Assembly: GCA_052103955.1 (NCBI GenBank)
Contig: JBQELO010000008.1
Coordinates: 92,580-156,579 of the forward strand
Source: Paenalcaligenes sp052103955
Lineage (GTDB): Bacteria > Pseudomonadota > Gammaproteobacteria > Burkholderiales > Burkholderiaceae_B
DNA length: 64,000 bases
Direction of reading: 5' to 3'
The notes beneath the pieces are model-generated. The model worked only from the letters and a program-made list of their open reading frames with translations, made no database searches and had not been told where the DNA came from. This document shows, piece after piece, positions 14,576 through 22,633 of the stretch. The translations under genes were made by a program, and so were the position numbers. Position 1 is the first letter of the stretch. Each line of letters opens with the position of its first letter.

Positions 14576-15334
14576 ATGAAAATACTAATTTCCAATGATG
14601 ATGGGTATAACGCAGCAGGTATTGAAGCCTTGCATGCGGCCTTGAAAAACTTGGGAGAACTGGTGGTGGTGGCACCAGAAACCAACTGTAGCGCGTCTTC
14701 GAATGCGTTAACGCTAAATAGACCACTGTTTGTACGCCAAGCCTCTAATGGCTTTTATTATGTGAACGGTACACCGTCAGATAGCGTGCATATTGCCTTA
14801 ACTGGTCTGCTGGATTTCAAACCTGACTTAATCGTGTCCGGCATCAATAATGGTGCCAATATGGGCGATGATACGTTGTATTCAGGTACGGTTGCCGCGG
14901 CAATGGAAGGGCATTTGTTCGGTATTCCGTCTATTGCTTTTTCGTTGATAGAAAAAGGCTGGAGCCATCTAGACAGTGCTGCCCGGGTCGCACGTGATTT
15001 GGTTGAAAAAGTCGCCCGCGAGCCGTTAGCGGCAGGCACCTTATTGAACGTGAACATCCCCAACGTACCGTACGAGGCCCTAAAAGGCACACGGGTAACG
15101 CGTTTGGGTAAACGTCATCCTTCTGAGCCCGTCATTAAAAGTGCTACCCCCTATGGTGAGCCTGTGTATTGGATTGGGCCAGTGGGTAAAATTCGCGACT
15201 CTGCCAGCGATACCGATTTTGGAGCGGTAGCGGATTTGGCCGTGTCCTTGACGCCATTACGTTTCGACCTGACCAGTTACGACAGTATAGAAACGATGCA
15301 ACGTTGGGTGAACCATGAGCAAAAATCCCAATAA
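14576..15334 (+). CDS. surE: 5'/3'-nucleotidase SurE
   Basis: Metal-dependent survival protein phosphatase acting on nucleoside monophosphates and related substrates. 252 residues, with the opening MKILISNDDGYNAAGI, where the paired aspartates bind metal, and a SGINNGANMGDDTLYSGTV segment. Its last 20 bp overlap the start of pcm in another frame, so the two are translationally coupled, the classical surE-pcm arrangement linked to stationary-phase survival. Confidence 0.95.
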   Translation: MKILISNDDGYNAAGIEALHAALKNLGELVVVAPETNCSASSNALTLNRPLFVRQASNGFYYVNGTPSDSVHIALTGLLDFKPDLIVSGINNGANMGDDTLYSGTVAAAMEGHLFGIPSIAFSLIEKGWSHLDSAARVARDLVEKVAREPLAAGTLLNVNIPNVPYEALKGTRVTRLGKRHPSEPVIKSATPYGEPVYWIGPVGKIRDSASDTDFGAVADLAVSLTPLRFDLTSYDSIETMQRWVNHEQKSQ

Positions 15335-16139
15335 CAACCGTTTCTCGTGGGCCGATGGTACAACCAATAGGTTTGGTCGTTCTCGACTAGGGAAGGGCTT
15401 AACCACCTCAAACAGCAACGCTAAAGTCATTCAGCCGGGTCAGTTGCGTGCGCCACTCAGCACACCTATAGAAACAGTGGCAAGGAATGTAAATCTGGGT
15501 TTGAACTCAGAGCGTTCGCGTGGCATGATGATCGAGCGTTTGCGTAGGCAAGGAATTAAAGACGAACGCGTGCTGCAAGCCATGATGGCTGTACCACGCC
15601 ATTTGTTCGTTGATGAAGGCTTGGCAAGCCGTGCCTATGAAGACGATGCGCTGCCTATAGGCTATGCACAAACTATTTCGCAACCTTGGGTGGTAGCACG
15701 TATGATTGCTACCTTGTGCGAAATACGCGTTCCTACAAAAGTGCTAGAAGTGGGGGCAGGGTGCGGTTATCAAACCGCTGTGCTCGCCCAATTAGCCAAC
15801 GAAGTGTATGCCATAGAGCGAATTCAAGGACTATACGACTTAGCTCGTATTAAAATGCGTGATTTAAGCTTAACCAGCCGTGTAAGGTTAAGCTTTGCGG
15901 ACGGTATGTTGGGGGTTCCTCATGCCGCGCCGTTTGATGGAATTATTGTGGCAGCTGCCGGGTTAAAAATACCGCAGACGCTATTGGAGCAGTTAACAGT
16001 AGGTGGGCGTCTGATCGCTCCTGAAGGTTCTGCCACACAACGATTAGTATTGATTGAGCGTACCAGTATGACGACGTGGCAACGCAAGGAACTTGAGTCC
16101 GTGCGTTTTGTTCCGTTACGTGCGGGTACTCAGCTTTAA
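15315..16139 (+). CDS. pcm: Protein-L-isoaspartate O-methyltransferase
   Basis: Repairs isoaspartyl residues in aged proteins using S-adenosylmethionine. The 274-residue product has an N-terminal extension of about 60 low-complexity polar residues compared with the ~210-residue E. coli enzyme. The methyltransferase core starts near SERSRGMMIERLRRQGI and includes VPRHLFVDEG, SQPWVVARM and the SAM motif VLEVGAGCGYQTAVLA. Overlap with surE argues that this ATG is real, although a start further in cannot be excluded. Confidence 0.93.
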   Translation: MSKNPNNNRFSWADGTTNRFGRSRLGKGLTTSNSNAKVIQPGQLRAPLSTPIETVARNVNLGLNSERSRGMMIERLRRQGIKDERVLQAMMAVPRHLFVDEGLASRAYEDDALPIGYAQTISQPWVVARMIATLCEIRVPTKVLEVGAGCGYQTAVLAQLANEVYAIERIQGLYDLARIKMRDLSLTSRVRLSFADGMLGVPHAAPFDGIIVAAAGLKIPQTLLEQLTVGGRLIAPEGSATQRLVLIERTSMTTWQRKELESVRFVPLRAGTQL

Positions 16140-16158
16140 AAAAACTCAGGAGAGTATT

Positions 16159-17010
16159 ATGCAGCATTCAGGCGGTGGGTTAATGGCCGTTGCTGAAAAT
16201 GGCTTGAGCAAGTCAGCAAGCCGTAGTGTAGTAAGTGTTGTCTTATTGTCAGTCGTGTTGGCGGGTTGTGCATCCAGAATGGATAGAGCACCTATAGTGG
16301 ATGGCTCTGCAGGTGGTCCTGTAAGCAACACGCCGGCCACTCGCTATGCAGGTGGAACCTACGAAGTTAAAGCAGGTGATACCTTGTATAAAATTGCACA
16401 AGCTCATGGTATGAGTTTGGCAAACCTGACACGCATCAACAATATTACCGACCCCTCACAATTGCGTGTAGGGCAGGTATTGCAGTTGGGTGAAGGGGCA
16501 AGCACACAAGTCGCGGTGACTACGCCTGTTACGCCTGCGCCGGTAGGCACTACACAGCCTACACCTGCTACACAAGTACCGCCTACCAGTGGCACAACGA
16601 CTACTCCTGCTGCTACCGGTACCGTACAAAAAGCCAGTGATGCCAATTTGGTATCATGGGCCTGGCCTGCAAATGGTCCGGTCATTCAGTCCTTTACTAC
16701 CGCTACTAAGGGTATAGATCTGTCCGGCAGTATCGGCGACCCTATTCGAGCAGCCGCTGACGGTAAAGTGATGTATGCCGGTAATGGCGTACGTGGCTTG
16801 GGTAACCTGATTTTGCTGGGCCATAGCAACGGCTTCATTACGGCCTATGCGCACAACGAAAAACTGTCAGTGAAAACTGGCGATGAAGTGAAAAAAGGCC
16901 AAACTATTGCATCCTTGGGCGAGAGCGATACGACCTCACCACGTTTGCACTTCGAGATTCGCCGTCGAGGGACACCAGTCAATCCTCTGGCATATCTGCC
17001 CGCACGCTGA
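16159..17010 (+). CDS. nlpD: Lipoprotein NlpD, LysM and degenerate LytM domains
   Basis: Outer-membrane lipoprotein that activates periplasmic N-acetylmuramyl-L-alanine amidase at division. From the ATG at 16159 (AGGAGA site) it has 283 residues: a signal peptide with lipobox VLAGC, cysteine 37; a LysM peptidoglycan-binding domain at about 68-112; a Thr/Pro-rich linker; and an M23/LytM domain from about 185. The first metal ligand of active M23 enzymes is missing (KGIDLSG in place of HxGxD), as in E. coli NlpD, so it should be an activator rather than a hydrolase. It follows surE and pcm, but no rpoS gene follows, unlike gammaproteobacteria. Confidence 0.93.
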   Translation: MQHSGGGLMAVAENGLSKSASRSVVSVVLLSVVLAGCASRMDRAPIVDGSAGGPVSNTPATRYAGGTYEVKAGDTLYKIAQAHGMSLANLTRINNITDPSQLRVGQVLQLGEGASTQVAVTTPVTPAPVGTTQPTPATQVPPTSGTTTTPAATGTVQKASDANLVSWAWPANGPVIQSFTTATKGIDLSGSIGDPIRAAADGKVMYAGNGVRGLGNLILLGHSNGFITAYAHNEKLSVKTGDEVKKGQTIASLGESDTTSPRLHFEIRRRGTPVNPLAYLPAR

Positions 17011-17044
17011 TATGATTTTCAGCCTACTGGCATAACGTACAACG

Positions 17045-17080
17045 AATGCGCTGCTTGTTTTGTACAGGTAGCGCATTTTT
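17045..17080 (+). terminator. Rho-independent terminator after nlpD
   Basis: Perfect 8-bp stem AATGCGCT (17045-17052) / AGCGCATT (17070-17077) followed by a T-run, between nlpD and rlmD. It separates the surE-pcm-nlpD unit from rlmD; the loop of 17 bases is long. Confidence 0.65.
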
Positions 17081-17095
17081 AATTTAGACATCTTC

Positions 17096-18424
17096 ATGAC
17101 AACAGCATACGAGTTGGAAATAGAGTCCCTAGATATTGAGGGACGTGGTGTAGGCCACTACGAGGGGAAAGTGGTATTTGTAGATGGTGTATTGCCAGGT
17201 GAACGCGCGTTAGTGGAAAACGTACGCAGCAAGTCATCCTATGACAAAGCCCGTGTCGTGCAGTTGTTGACACAGTCACCACAGCGTCAAACACCTCCCT
17301 GTCCTAGCTTTGGTGTGTGTGGCGGTTGTGCCATGCAGCACCTGCAACCTTCAGCGCAAGTAGCAGTGAAACAGCGGGTGTTAGAAGATGCGTTAGGGCA
17401 TATTGGTGGTGTGAAGGCAGAAAGCTATCTGGCACCTATGCATGGTCCCTATTGGCAGTACCGTCATCGTGCACGCTTATCGGTGCGCAACGTGATGAAA
17501 AAAGGTACCGCCTTGGTGGGCTTTAGGGAAAAAGGCAGTCATTACGTTGTAGATATGACTGAATGCCGTATTTTGCCGCCGCACGTGTCTGCCTTGCTGC
17601 TGCCACTGCGCGAGTTGATTAGCGCGATGTCTATCCCACACCGTATTCCGCAGATTGAAGTGTCAGTCGGCGAAGATTGTTTGTCCTTAGCATTGCGCCA
17701 TATAGAGCCTTTGCAAGACAACGACATACAGTTGCTACGCGACTTTGCTAAACGCTATAACGTGAGCTGGTGGTTGCAACCCAAAGGGCCAGAAACCATG
17801 CACCCCTTGGAACGCGAAGACGAAGACAGCCTGTACTACGACTTGCCCGATTACGACTTGCGTATGCCCTTTAAGCCGGCAGACTTCACGCAGGTGAACC
17901 CTAGCATTAACCGTAGCTTGATTCGTTTGGCCTTGAACCTATTGCAGATCAAAGAAGGCGAACGAGTGGCTGACTTGTTCTGTGGCTTGGGTAACTTCAG
18001 CTTGCCATTGGCGCGTATGGCGTCTGAAGTGGTGGGTATTGAAGGTAGCTCTACCTTGACCAAACGTGCGGGCGAAGCAGCAGAACAGCATGGCTTACAA
18101 GACAAGGCCAGCTTTACGACTTTGAACCTGTTTGAAGTAGACGTAGAGTGGCTGCGAAAATTAGGCTATTTTGATCGCATTCTGATTGACCCGCCACGCG
18201 ATGGCGCACAGGCTGTAGCGCAAGCATTAAGCGAATTACAACCTCACGAAAAACCCAAGCGTATTGTGTATGTGTCCTGTAACCCCGCCACCTTGGCGCG
18301 TGACGCAGGCATATTGCTAAAAGAGGGTGGTTACCGCATGTTGAATGCGGGAGTGTTGAACATGTTCCCCCACACCGCACACGTGGAATCTATTGCGGTA
18401 TTTGAACCTATGACGGCGCAGTAA
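17096..18424 (+). CDS. rlmD: 23S rRNA (uracil-1939-C5)-methyltransferase RlmD
   Basis: SAM-dependent enzyme that makes m5U1939 in 23S rRNA. 442 residues with an N-terminal TRAM domain (LDIEGRGVGHYEGKVVFVDG), a 4Fe-4S binding set starting CPSFGVCGGCAMQHL, the SAM motif VADLFCGLGNFSLPLA, and the catalytic cysteine in YVSCNPATLARD. It begins immediately after the nlpD terminator with only a short leader and no strong ribosome site. A terminator follows. Confidence 0.95.
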   Translation: MTTAYELEIESLDIEGRGVGHYEGKVVFVDGVLPGERALVENVRSKSSYDKARVVQLLTQSPQRQTPPCPSFGVCGGCAMQHLQPSAQVAVKQRVLEDALGHIGGVKAESYLAPMHGPYWQYRHRARLSVRNVMKKGTALVGFREKGSHYVVDMTECRILPPHVSALLLPLRELISAMSIPHRIPQIEVSVGEDCLSLALRHIEPLQDNDIQLLRDFAKRYNVSWWLQPKGPETMHPLEREDEDSLYYDLPDYDLRMPFKPADFTQVNPSINRSLIRLALNLLQIKEGERVADLFCGLGNFSLPLARMASEVVGIEGSSTLTKRAGEAAEQHGLQDKASFTTLNLFEVDVEWLRKLGYFDRILIDPPRDGAQAVAQALSELQPHEKPKRIVYVSCNPATLARDAGILLKEGGYRMLNAGVLNMFPHTAHVESIAVFEPMTAQ

Positions 18425-18450
18425 ATTCCGTCGTTAACACAGCAATAACA

Positions 18451-18480
18451 AAGGGCTGCACGGTATGTGCAGCCCTTTTT
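18451..18480 (+). terminator. Rho-independent terminator after rlmD
   Basis: Perfect 11-bp stem AAGGGCTGCAC (18451-18461) / GTGCAGCCCTT (18467-18477) with a GGTAT loop and a T-run, 26 bp after the rlmD stop. Confidence 0.9.
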
Positions 18481-18536
18481 CGTGGGCCTACCACAGAGCT
18501 GGTGTGTGTTTTTATGGGTAGCCACAAATAGGTATG

Positions 18537-18542
18537 TATATT
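18537..18542 (+). promoter_or_regulatory. Possible -10 element for the structured leader
   Basis: TATATT fits a sigma70 -10 hexamer and would place transcription start roughly at 18549, just ahead of the nested stem beginning at 18568. No good -35 hexamer lies at the right distance, so this is weak. Confidence 0.25.
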
Positions 18543-18567
18543 GAATGCAAAAAGCGTTATTCTACGA

Positions 18568-18694
18568 TGGCCAGTATCAGCCATGATGGTGCAAGCTTGA
18601 CTATGACACTGCTGTAGCAGTGCAGCCCATCAGCGAAATACTGGCTAAAGGTTGTACAGCGCATTGCTTCGTCTGTTCTATTCAGAACGAAGCA
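18568..18694 (+). promoter_or_regulatory. Structured leader upstream of the FAH-family gene
   Basis: Three nested helices are visible: outer GCCAGTAT (18570-18577) with ATACTGGC (18638-18645), extendable by two pairs; middle TGATGG (18584-18589) with CCATCA (18627-18632); inner CACTGC (18607-18612) with GCAGTG (18617-18622) around a TGTA loop. A second hairpin follows, TGCTTCGT (18665-18672) with ACGAAGCA (18687-18694). The start codon is at 18724. I do not recognise a known riboswitch class. It could be a regulatory leader, a small RNA or a chance assembly, although three co-nested perfect helices make chance less likely. Confidence 0.5.
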
Positions 18695-18723
18695 CATAAT
18701 TATTAATAGAGTGGTGAGTAGCA

Positions 18724-19851
18724 ATGAATTACGTAGAGACAGGAAGTTTTGTAGGGCGTGCGTGGTCTGCTGATGCCAATGGCCCTATTGTGATCAAAGT
18801 GACTGCAGCAGGGGTGTTTGATGTCACATCCAAAGCCGTTCCTACGGTGCGTGACTTGTTAGAACAAGATGCCCCAGCACAGTGGTTGCGCGATCAAGCA
18901 GGTACTCATTTGGGCAGTGCAGAAGACTTTTTGCAAGGCAAGATTACGGGTCTCAAAATCTTAGCGCCATGCGATTTGCAAGCCATCAAGGCGTGCGGGG
19001 TAACCTTTGCGCAATCCATGATTGAGCGCGTGATTGAAGAGCGCGCAGGCGGCGACTTGTCTGCGGCCAACGAGATTAGAAAGAAAATCGCTCAGCACAT
19101 TCAAGACGAAGTAAAAAGCATCAAACCCGGTTCGCCCGAAGCCATGAAGCTAAAAGAGTTTTTCATCGAAGAAGGCTTGTGGTCGCAGTACTTAGAGGTG
19201 GGTATTGGCCCAGACGCGGAAGTGTTTACAAAATCACAAACGTTATCGTCAGTAGGCCACCTAGACGACATTGGTTTACACCCGTGTTCAACGTGGAATA
19301 ACCCCGAACCTGAAGTGGTGTTGGCCGTAGACAGTAAAGGTAGGGTCAAAGGCGCTACCTTGGGTAACGACGTGAACCTACGGGATGTGGAAGGTCGCTC
19401 TGCCTTGTTATTGGGTAAAGCTAAAGACAACAACGCATCGTGTTCCATTGGTCCATTTATTCGTATTTTTGACGACAGCTACTCGCTGGATGACGTACGC
19501 AACGCTCAGGTGGATCTGTGTGTGGAAGGCGAAGACGGCTTTGTGATGAATGGTAAAAGCTCGATGAAAGAAATCAGCCGCGATCCTTTGGAATTGGTGC
19601 AGCAAACTATAGGTGAGCATCACCAGTATCCAGACGGTTTTATGCTGTTCATGGGCACATTGTTTGCGCCTATTGAAGACCGCGATGTAGCAGGCCAAGG
19701 CTTTACGCACAAACTGGGTGATGTGGTAGTGATTTCCAACCCCGAATTGGGTAGCTTGAAAAATACGGTTCGCCTTTCTACACAGTGTAAGCCGTGGGAG
19801 TTTGGTATCTCGCACTTAATGCGTAATTTGGCTGGTCGTGATTTGATCTAA
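18724..19851 (+). CDS. Fumarylacetoacetate hydrolase family protein (long form)
   Basis: 375-residue FAH-superfamily enzyme, clearly longer than the usual ~280 residues and different from the partial FAH gene at the left edge. The N-terminal ~100 residues are divergent; the C-terminal domain contains WNNPEPEVVLAVDSKG, which supplies the acidic metal ligands, and GATLGNDVNLRDVEGRSALLL. Long-form members are known among sugar-acid 2-keto-3-deoxy dehydratases and hydroxy-acid pathways, and the nearby IclR regulator, GMC oxidoreductase and transporter would suit such a catabolic role, but the substrate cannot be assigned. Translation signals are modest (GGTGAG site). Confidence 0.85.
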   Translation: MNYVETGSFVGRAWSADANGPIVIKVTAAGVFDVTSKAVPTVRDLLEQDAPAQWLRDQAGTHLGSAEDFLQGKITGLKILAPCDLQAIKACGVTFAQSMIERVIEERAGGDLSAANEIRKKIAQHIQDEVKSIKPGSPEAMKLKEFFIEEGLWSQYLEVGIGPDAEVFTKSQTLSSVGHLDDIGLHPCSTWNNPEPEVVLAVDSKGRVKGATLGNDVNLRDVEGRSALLLGKAKDNNASCSIGPFIRIFDDSYSLDDVRNAQVDLCVEGEDGFVMNGKSSMKEISRDPLELVQQTIGEHHQYPDGFMLFMGTLFAPIEDRDVAGQGFTHKLGDVVVISNPELGSLKNTVRLSTQCKPWEFGISHLMRNLAGRDLI

Positions 19852-19898
19852 GTGCGCGTATGGCATGTGAAGAACATGCCATCACAGTCGCTTGTAAA

Positions 19899-19933
19899 TG
19901 CAGCCGTTGCCCTGTGCGACGGCTGCATTTTTT
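19899..19933. terminator. Bidirectional terminator between FAH-family and IclR genes
   Basis: Perfect 9-bp stem TGCAGCCGT (19899-19907) / ACGGCTGCA (19919-19927), T-run on the plus strand and matching A's before it, between convergent genes. A second hairpin GGCATGT / ACATGCC lies just upstream at 19862-19880. Confidence 0.85.
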
Positions 19934-19964
19934 ATGCGTAAAGCCAATAGGATACTGTACGTGG

Positions 19965-20738
19965 CTAGTGATAATTCGTTGCCAGTAAGTTGGCAATTTC
20001 AGCCGCGGCTTGTGACATTAATGAACGATATGACAGCAGTTTTTTTAAGTCTGTTCTGGCAGTAACCGCATGGCACGCTATGGCTGCCGTGACCTGCGAG
20101 CTTTGTGTGGACGCGAATATGGGGACGGCGATGGCAATCATGCCCGTCACAAACTCTTCATTATCAACACCAAACCCTTGTCGCCGGGTATTTTCTAACT
20201 CGGTTTTTAAGCCAGCAATATCAGAAATGGACTTGTCTCCATATGCGGACAAGGTCAGTCTGCTTAAGTATTTTTTCTGCTCAACATACGGCAAATAGGC
20301 AAGAAACAGCTTGCCACTCGCGGTGCAGTGCAAGGGCACAGGGGCATTAGGTTGTACGTGTAACCGTAAGCTCCATGGGGCATTGCTGTCCTCACGCACT
20401 AAATACTGTACGGAGTCTTCGGCAAGCATGGTGAGGTTGCAGGCTTCACTGGTGCTGAGCACCAAGTTTTTAAGGGTTTTTCGTGCGGCATTGAGAAACC
20501 ACGACGAGCGTAGTGCGCCCATGCTTAACCGCAAGCTGCGCGAGCCTAAGGTGTAGCCCAACTGCCCCGGCAGTCTAATGATATAGCCAGCTTGAACCAG
20601 CGTGGAAATGTTCCGTAATAGGCTGGTTTTGGGAATGTTAGAGAGCCGTAGAAGCTCAGTAAGTGTGAGCGGCTCTGTAGAGCTGGTTAGGGTTTCAATG
20701 ATGGATAACGCCCGCAAAGCACTAGGTGTGCAGTCCAT
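19965..20738 (-). CDS. IclR-family transcriptional regulator
   Basis: 257-residue regulator with an N-terminal winged helix-turn-helix (ALRALSIIETLTSS, then LTLTELLRLSNIPKTSLLRNIS) and a C-terminal IclR effector-binding domain containing PVPLHCTASGKLFLAYL and FGVDNEEFVTGMIAIAVPI. It is divergent from the GMC oxidoreductase gene, with a cluster of inverted AAAACC / GGTTTT motifs between them, so it probably regulates the oxidoreductase-transporter pair. Start ATG has an AAAGGAG site. Effector unknown; IclR proteins in such settings typically sense small organic acids. Confidence 0.92.
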   Translation of the reverse strand: MDCTPSALRALSIIETLTSSTEPLTLTELLRLSNIPKTSLLRNISTLVQAGYIIRLPGQLGYTLGSRSLRLSMGALRSSWFLNAARKTLKNLVLSTSEACNLTMLAEDSVQYLVREDSNAPWSLRLHVQPNAPVPLHCTASGKLFLAYLPYVEQKKYLSRLTLSAYGDKSISDIAGLKTELENTRRQGFGVDNEEFVTGMIAIAVPIFASTQSSQVTAAIACHAVTARTDLKKLLSYRSLMSQAAAEIANLLATNYH

Positions 20739-20854
20739 GTATTCAGTCTCCTTTGGTTATTAGTTTTAGGCGCTCATTATTATTGTGTGCGATGCAGCAA
20801 TGTGGCGTGTGCATCCGTTTCTGGCGTCATTATGTCGCTAACTTAGCATAAAAA

Positions 20855-20908
20855 CAAAACCGTTTTTGGTACTGTAGGTTCCGAAAATGGTTTTTCAATC
20901 GAAAACCC
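20855..20908. promoter_or_regulatory. Cluster of inverted AAAACC/GGTTTT motifs, candidate IclR operators
   Basis: GGTTTT (20889-20894) and AAAACC (20902-20907) form a 19-bp dyad with a 7-bp spacer. Upstream, AAAACCGTTTTTGG and CCGAAAA form further related half-sites. The cluster lies between the divergent iclR and GMC oxidoreductase genes, about 60 bp before the latter's start. Confidence 0.5.
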
Positions 20909-20969
20909 TATGCCGGATTTGACTACAACTCCCTACATTATTTAGAACAAAAACAGCAAGGAGTTGGAT

Positions 20970-22610
20970 GTGCAGGAAACTTATGACTTCATCATCGTGG
21001 GGGCAGGGTCAGCGGGGTGTGTGCTGGCGAATAGGCTCTCTGAGAGCGGTAAATATTCTGTGTGTTTAATTGAAGCTGGACCTACCGATAAAAATATCTG
21101 GATTCATATTCCTATCGGTTATGGAAAAACCATGTTCAACAAAAAATTGAACTGGGGCTTTGAAACGCAAGCTGATCCACACATGAATCAACGTCAGTTT
21201 TACTGGCCGCGCGGCAAAACCTTAGGGGGCAGTAGTTCCATTAATGGGTTGATTTTCATACGTGGTCAAAAAGAGGATTACGACCAGTGGGCAGAGTTAG
21301 GTAACAAAGGTTGGAGCTGGGAAGATTGCCTGCCGTATTTCAGGAAGCTGGAAACGAACGATTTGCCCGAATCCGATACGCGAGGGAAAAATGGTCCACT
21401 AAGTGCCACCTCTATTCCTGCCAAGCATGAGTTAGTTGATGCCTTTATACAGTCAGCACAGCGAGAAAAAATTCCGCATATTAAAGACTTTAATACAGGC
21501 AATCAGCACGGGGTAGGGTACTACCAGCTCACCACCAAAAATGGGTTACGACAGTCTACAGCGGTTGCCTATTTAAACCCTGCCAGACAGCGCATGAATC
21601 TCAAGATTAAAACAGAGCATTTAGTGCATCGTGTGCTGTTTGAGGATAAGAAAGCAATGGGAATAGAGCTTTCTTATAAGGGGGGTGTGCCTTTTGTGTT
21701 ACGAGCAAAGCAAGAGGTCATTCTGTGTGCGGGGGCGATCCAAAGTCCGCAGGTATTAATGCTGTCGGGGATAGGGCCAGCCCCAGCACTACAAGCACTG
21801 GGCATACCTGTGCAGCATCATGCTCCTGGGGTGGGGGAAAACCTGCAAGACCACTTACAACTGCGTTTGATTTATGAAGTAGCCAAACCTATTACCAACA
21901 ACGATCAGCTAAGAACGGTGTGGAGCAAAAGCAAAATAGGGTTGCAGTGGCTATTTACGCGTTCAGGTCCCTTAGCCATTGGGATTAATCAAGGCGGTGC
22001 ATTTTGCTATGCGTTGCCAAATGAAGCCAAAACCCCTGATGTGCAATTTCACTTTGGAACCTTATCTGCTGATCAGGCGGGTGGGCAGGTTCACCCGTTT
22101 TCGGGCTGCACCATTTCAGTGTGTCAGTTGCGCCCAGAGTCACGTGGGTATCTACGCCTACAAAGCAAAGACCCAGCCCAGCCAGTGGCCATACAGCCTA
22201 ATTACTTAAGTGCCGAGTTGGACCAACGCACAGCGATAGCGGCTGTACGGTTGGTACGGCGCATTGCGAATACTGGCCCGCTGTCTGATCTGTTGGTGAA
22301 GGAGTATAGGCCGGGTATAGAGCAGCAAAGTGATGCGGAGATTTTAGAGTTTTGCCGCAACTACGGTGCCACGATTTTTCATCCGGCAGGCACCGCAAAA
22401 ATGGGGCCAGAAACCGATGAGATGGCCGTAGTGGATGAGCAGCTACGAGTGTACGGCGTTGAGGGGTTGCGTGTCGTAGATGCTTCCATTATGCCCACGT
22501 TGGTGTCAGGCAATACCAATGTGCCTGTGGTCATGATTGCTGAAAAAGCGGCAGACATGATCCTGCAATACCAAGAAAACAAAGCCAAAGAGTGTAGTGC
22601 TATTACCTAA
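20970..22610 (+). CDS. GMC-family FAD oxidoreductase (choline dehydrogenase-like)
   Basis: FAD-dependent alcohol dehydrogenase/oxidase, 546 residues from the GTG start chosen here. The FAD motif is FIIVGAGSAGCVLANRL; the GMC signature WPRGKTLGGSSSINGLIFIRG follows, and the C-terminal catalytic block has FHPAGTAKMG and SGNTNVPVVMIAEKAADMI. The open frame begins at TTG 20964, which directly abuts the AAGGAG site (20958-20963) and is unusable, while GTG 20970 has ideal 6-bp spacing. An ATG at 20968 is out of frame. Substrate is unknown; it could be a polyol, aromatic alcohol or choline-like compound. It is likely cotranscribed with the transporter 23 bp downstream. Confidence 0.92.
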   Translation: MQETYDFIIVGAGSAGCVLANRLSESGKYSVCLIEAGPTDKNIWIHIPIGYGKTMFNKKLNWGFETQADPHMNQRQFYWPRGKTLGGSSSINGLIFIRGQKEDYDQWAELGNKGWSWEDCLPYFRKLETNDLPESDTRGKNGPLSATSIPAKHELVDAFIQSAQREKIPHIKDFNTGNQHGVGYYQLTTKNGLRQSTAVAYLNPARQRMNLKIKTEHLVHRVLFEDKKAMGIELSYKGGVPFVLRAKQEVILCAGAIQSPQVLMLSGIGPAPALQALGIPVQHHAPGVGENLQDHLQLRLIYEVAKPITNNDQLRTVWSKSKIGLQWLFTRSGPLAIGINQGGAFCYALPNEAKTPDVQFHFGTLSADQAGGQVHPFSGCTISVCQLRPESRGYLRLQSKDPAQPVAIQPNYLSAELDQRTAIAAVRLVRRIANTGPLSDLLVKEYRPGIEQQSDAEILEFCRNYGATIFHPAGTAKMGPETDEMAVVDEQLRVYGVEGLRVVDASIMPTLVSGNTNVPVVMIAEKAADMILQYQENKAKECSAIT

Positions 22611-22633
22611 CTCAGAAATGAGGAGACAAGAGA

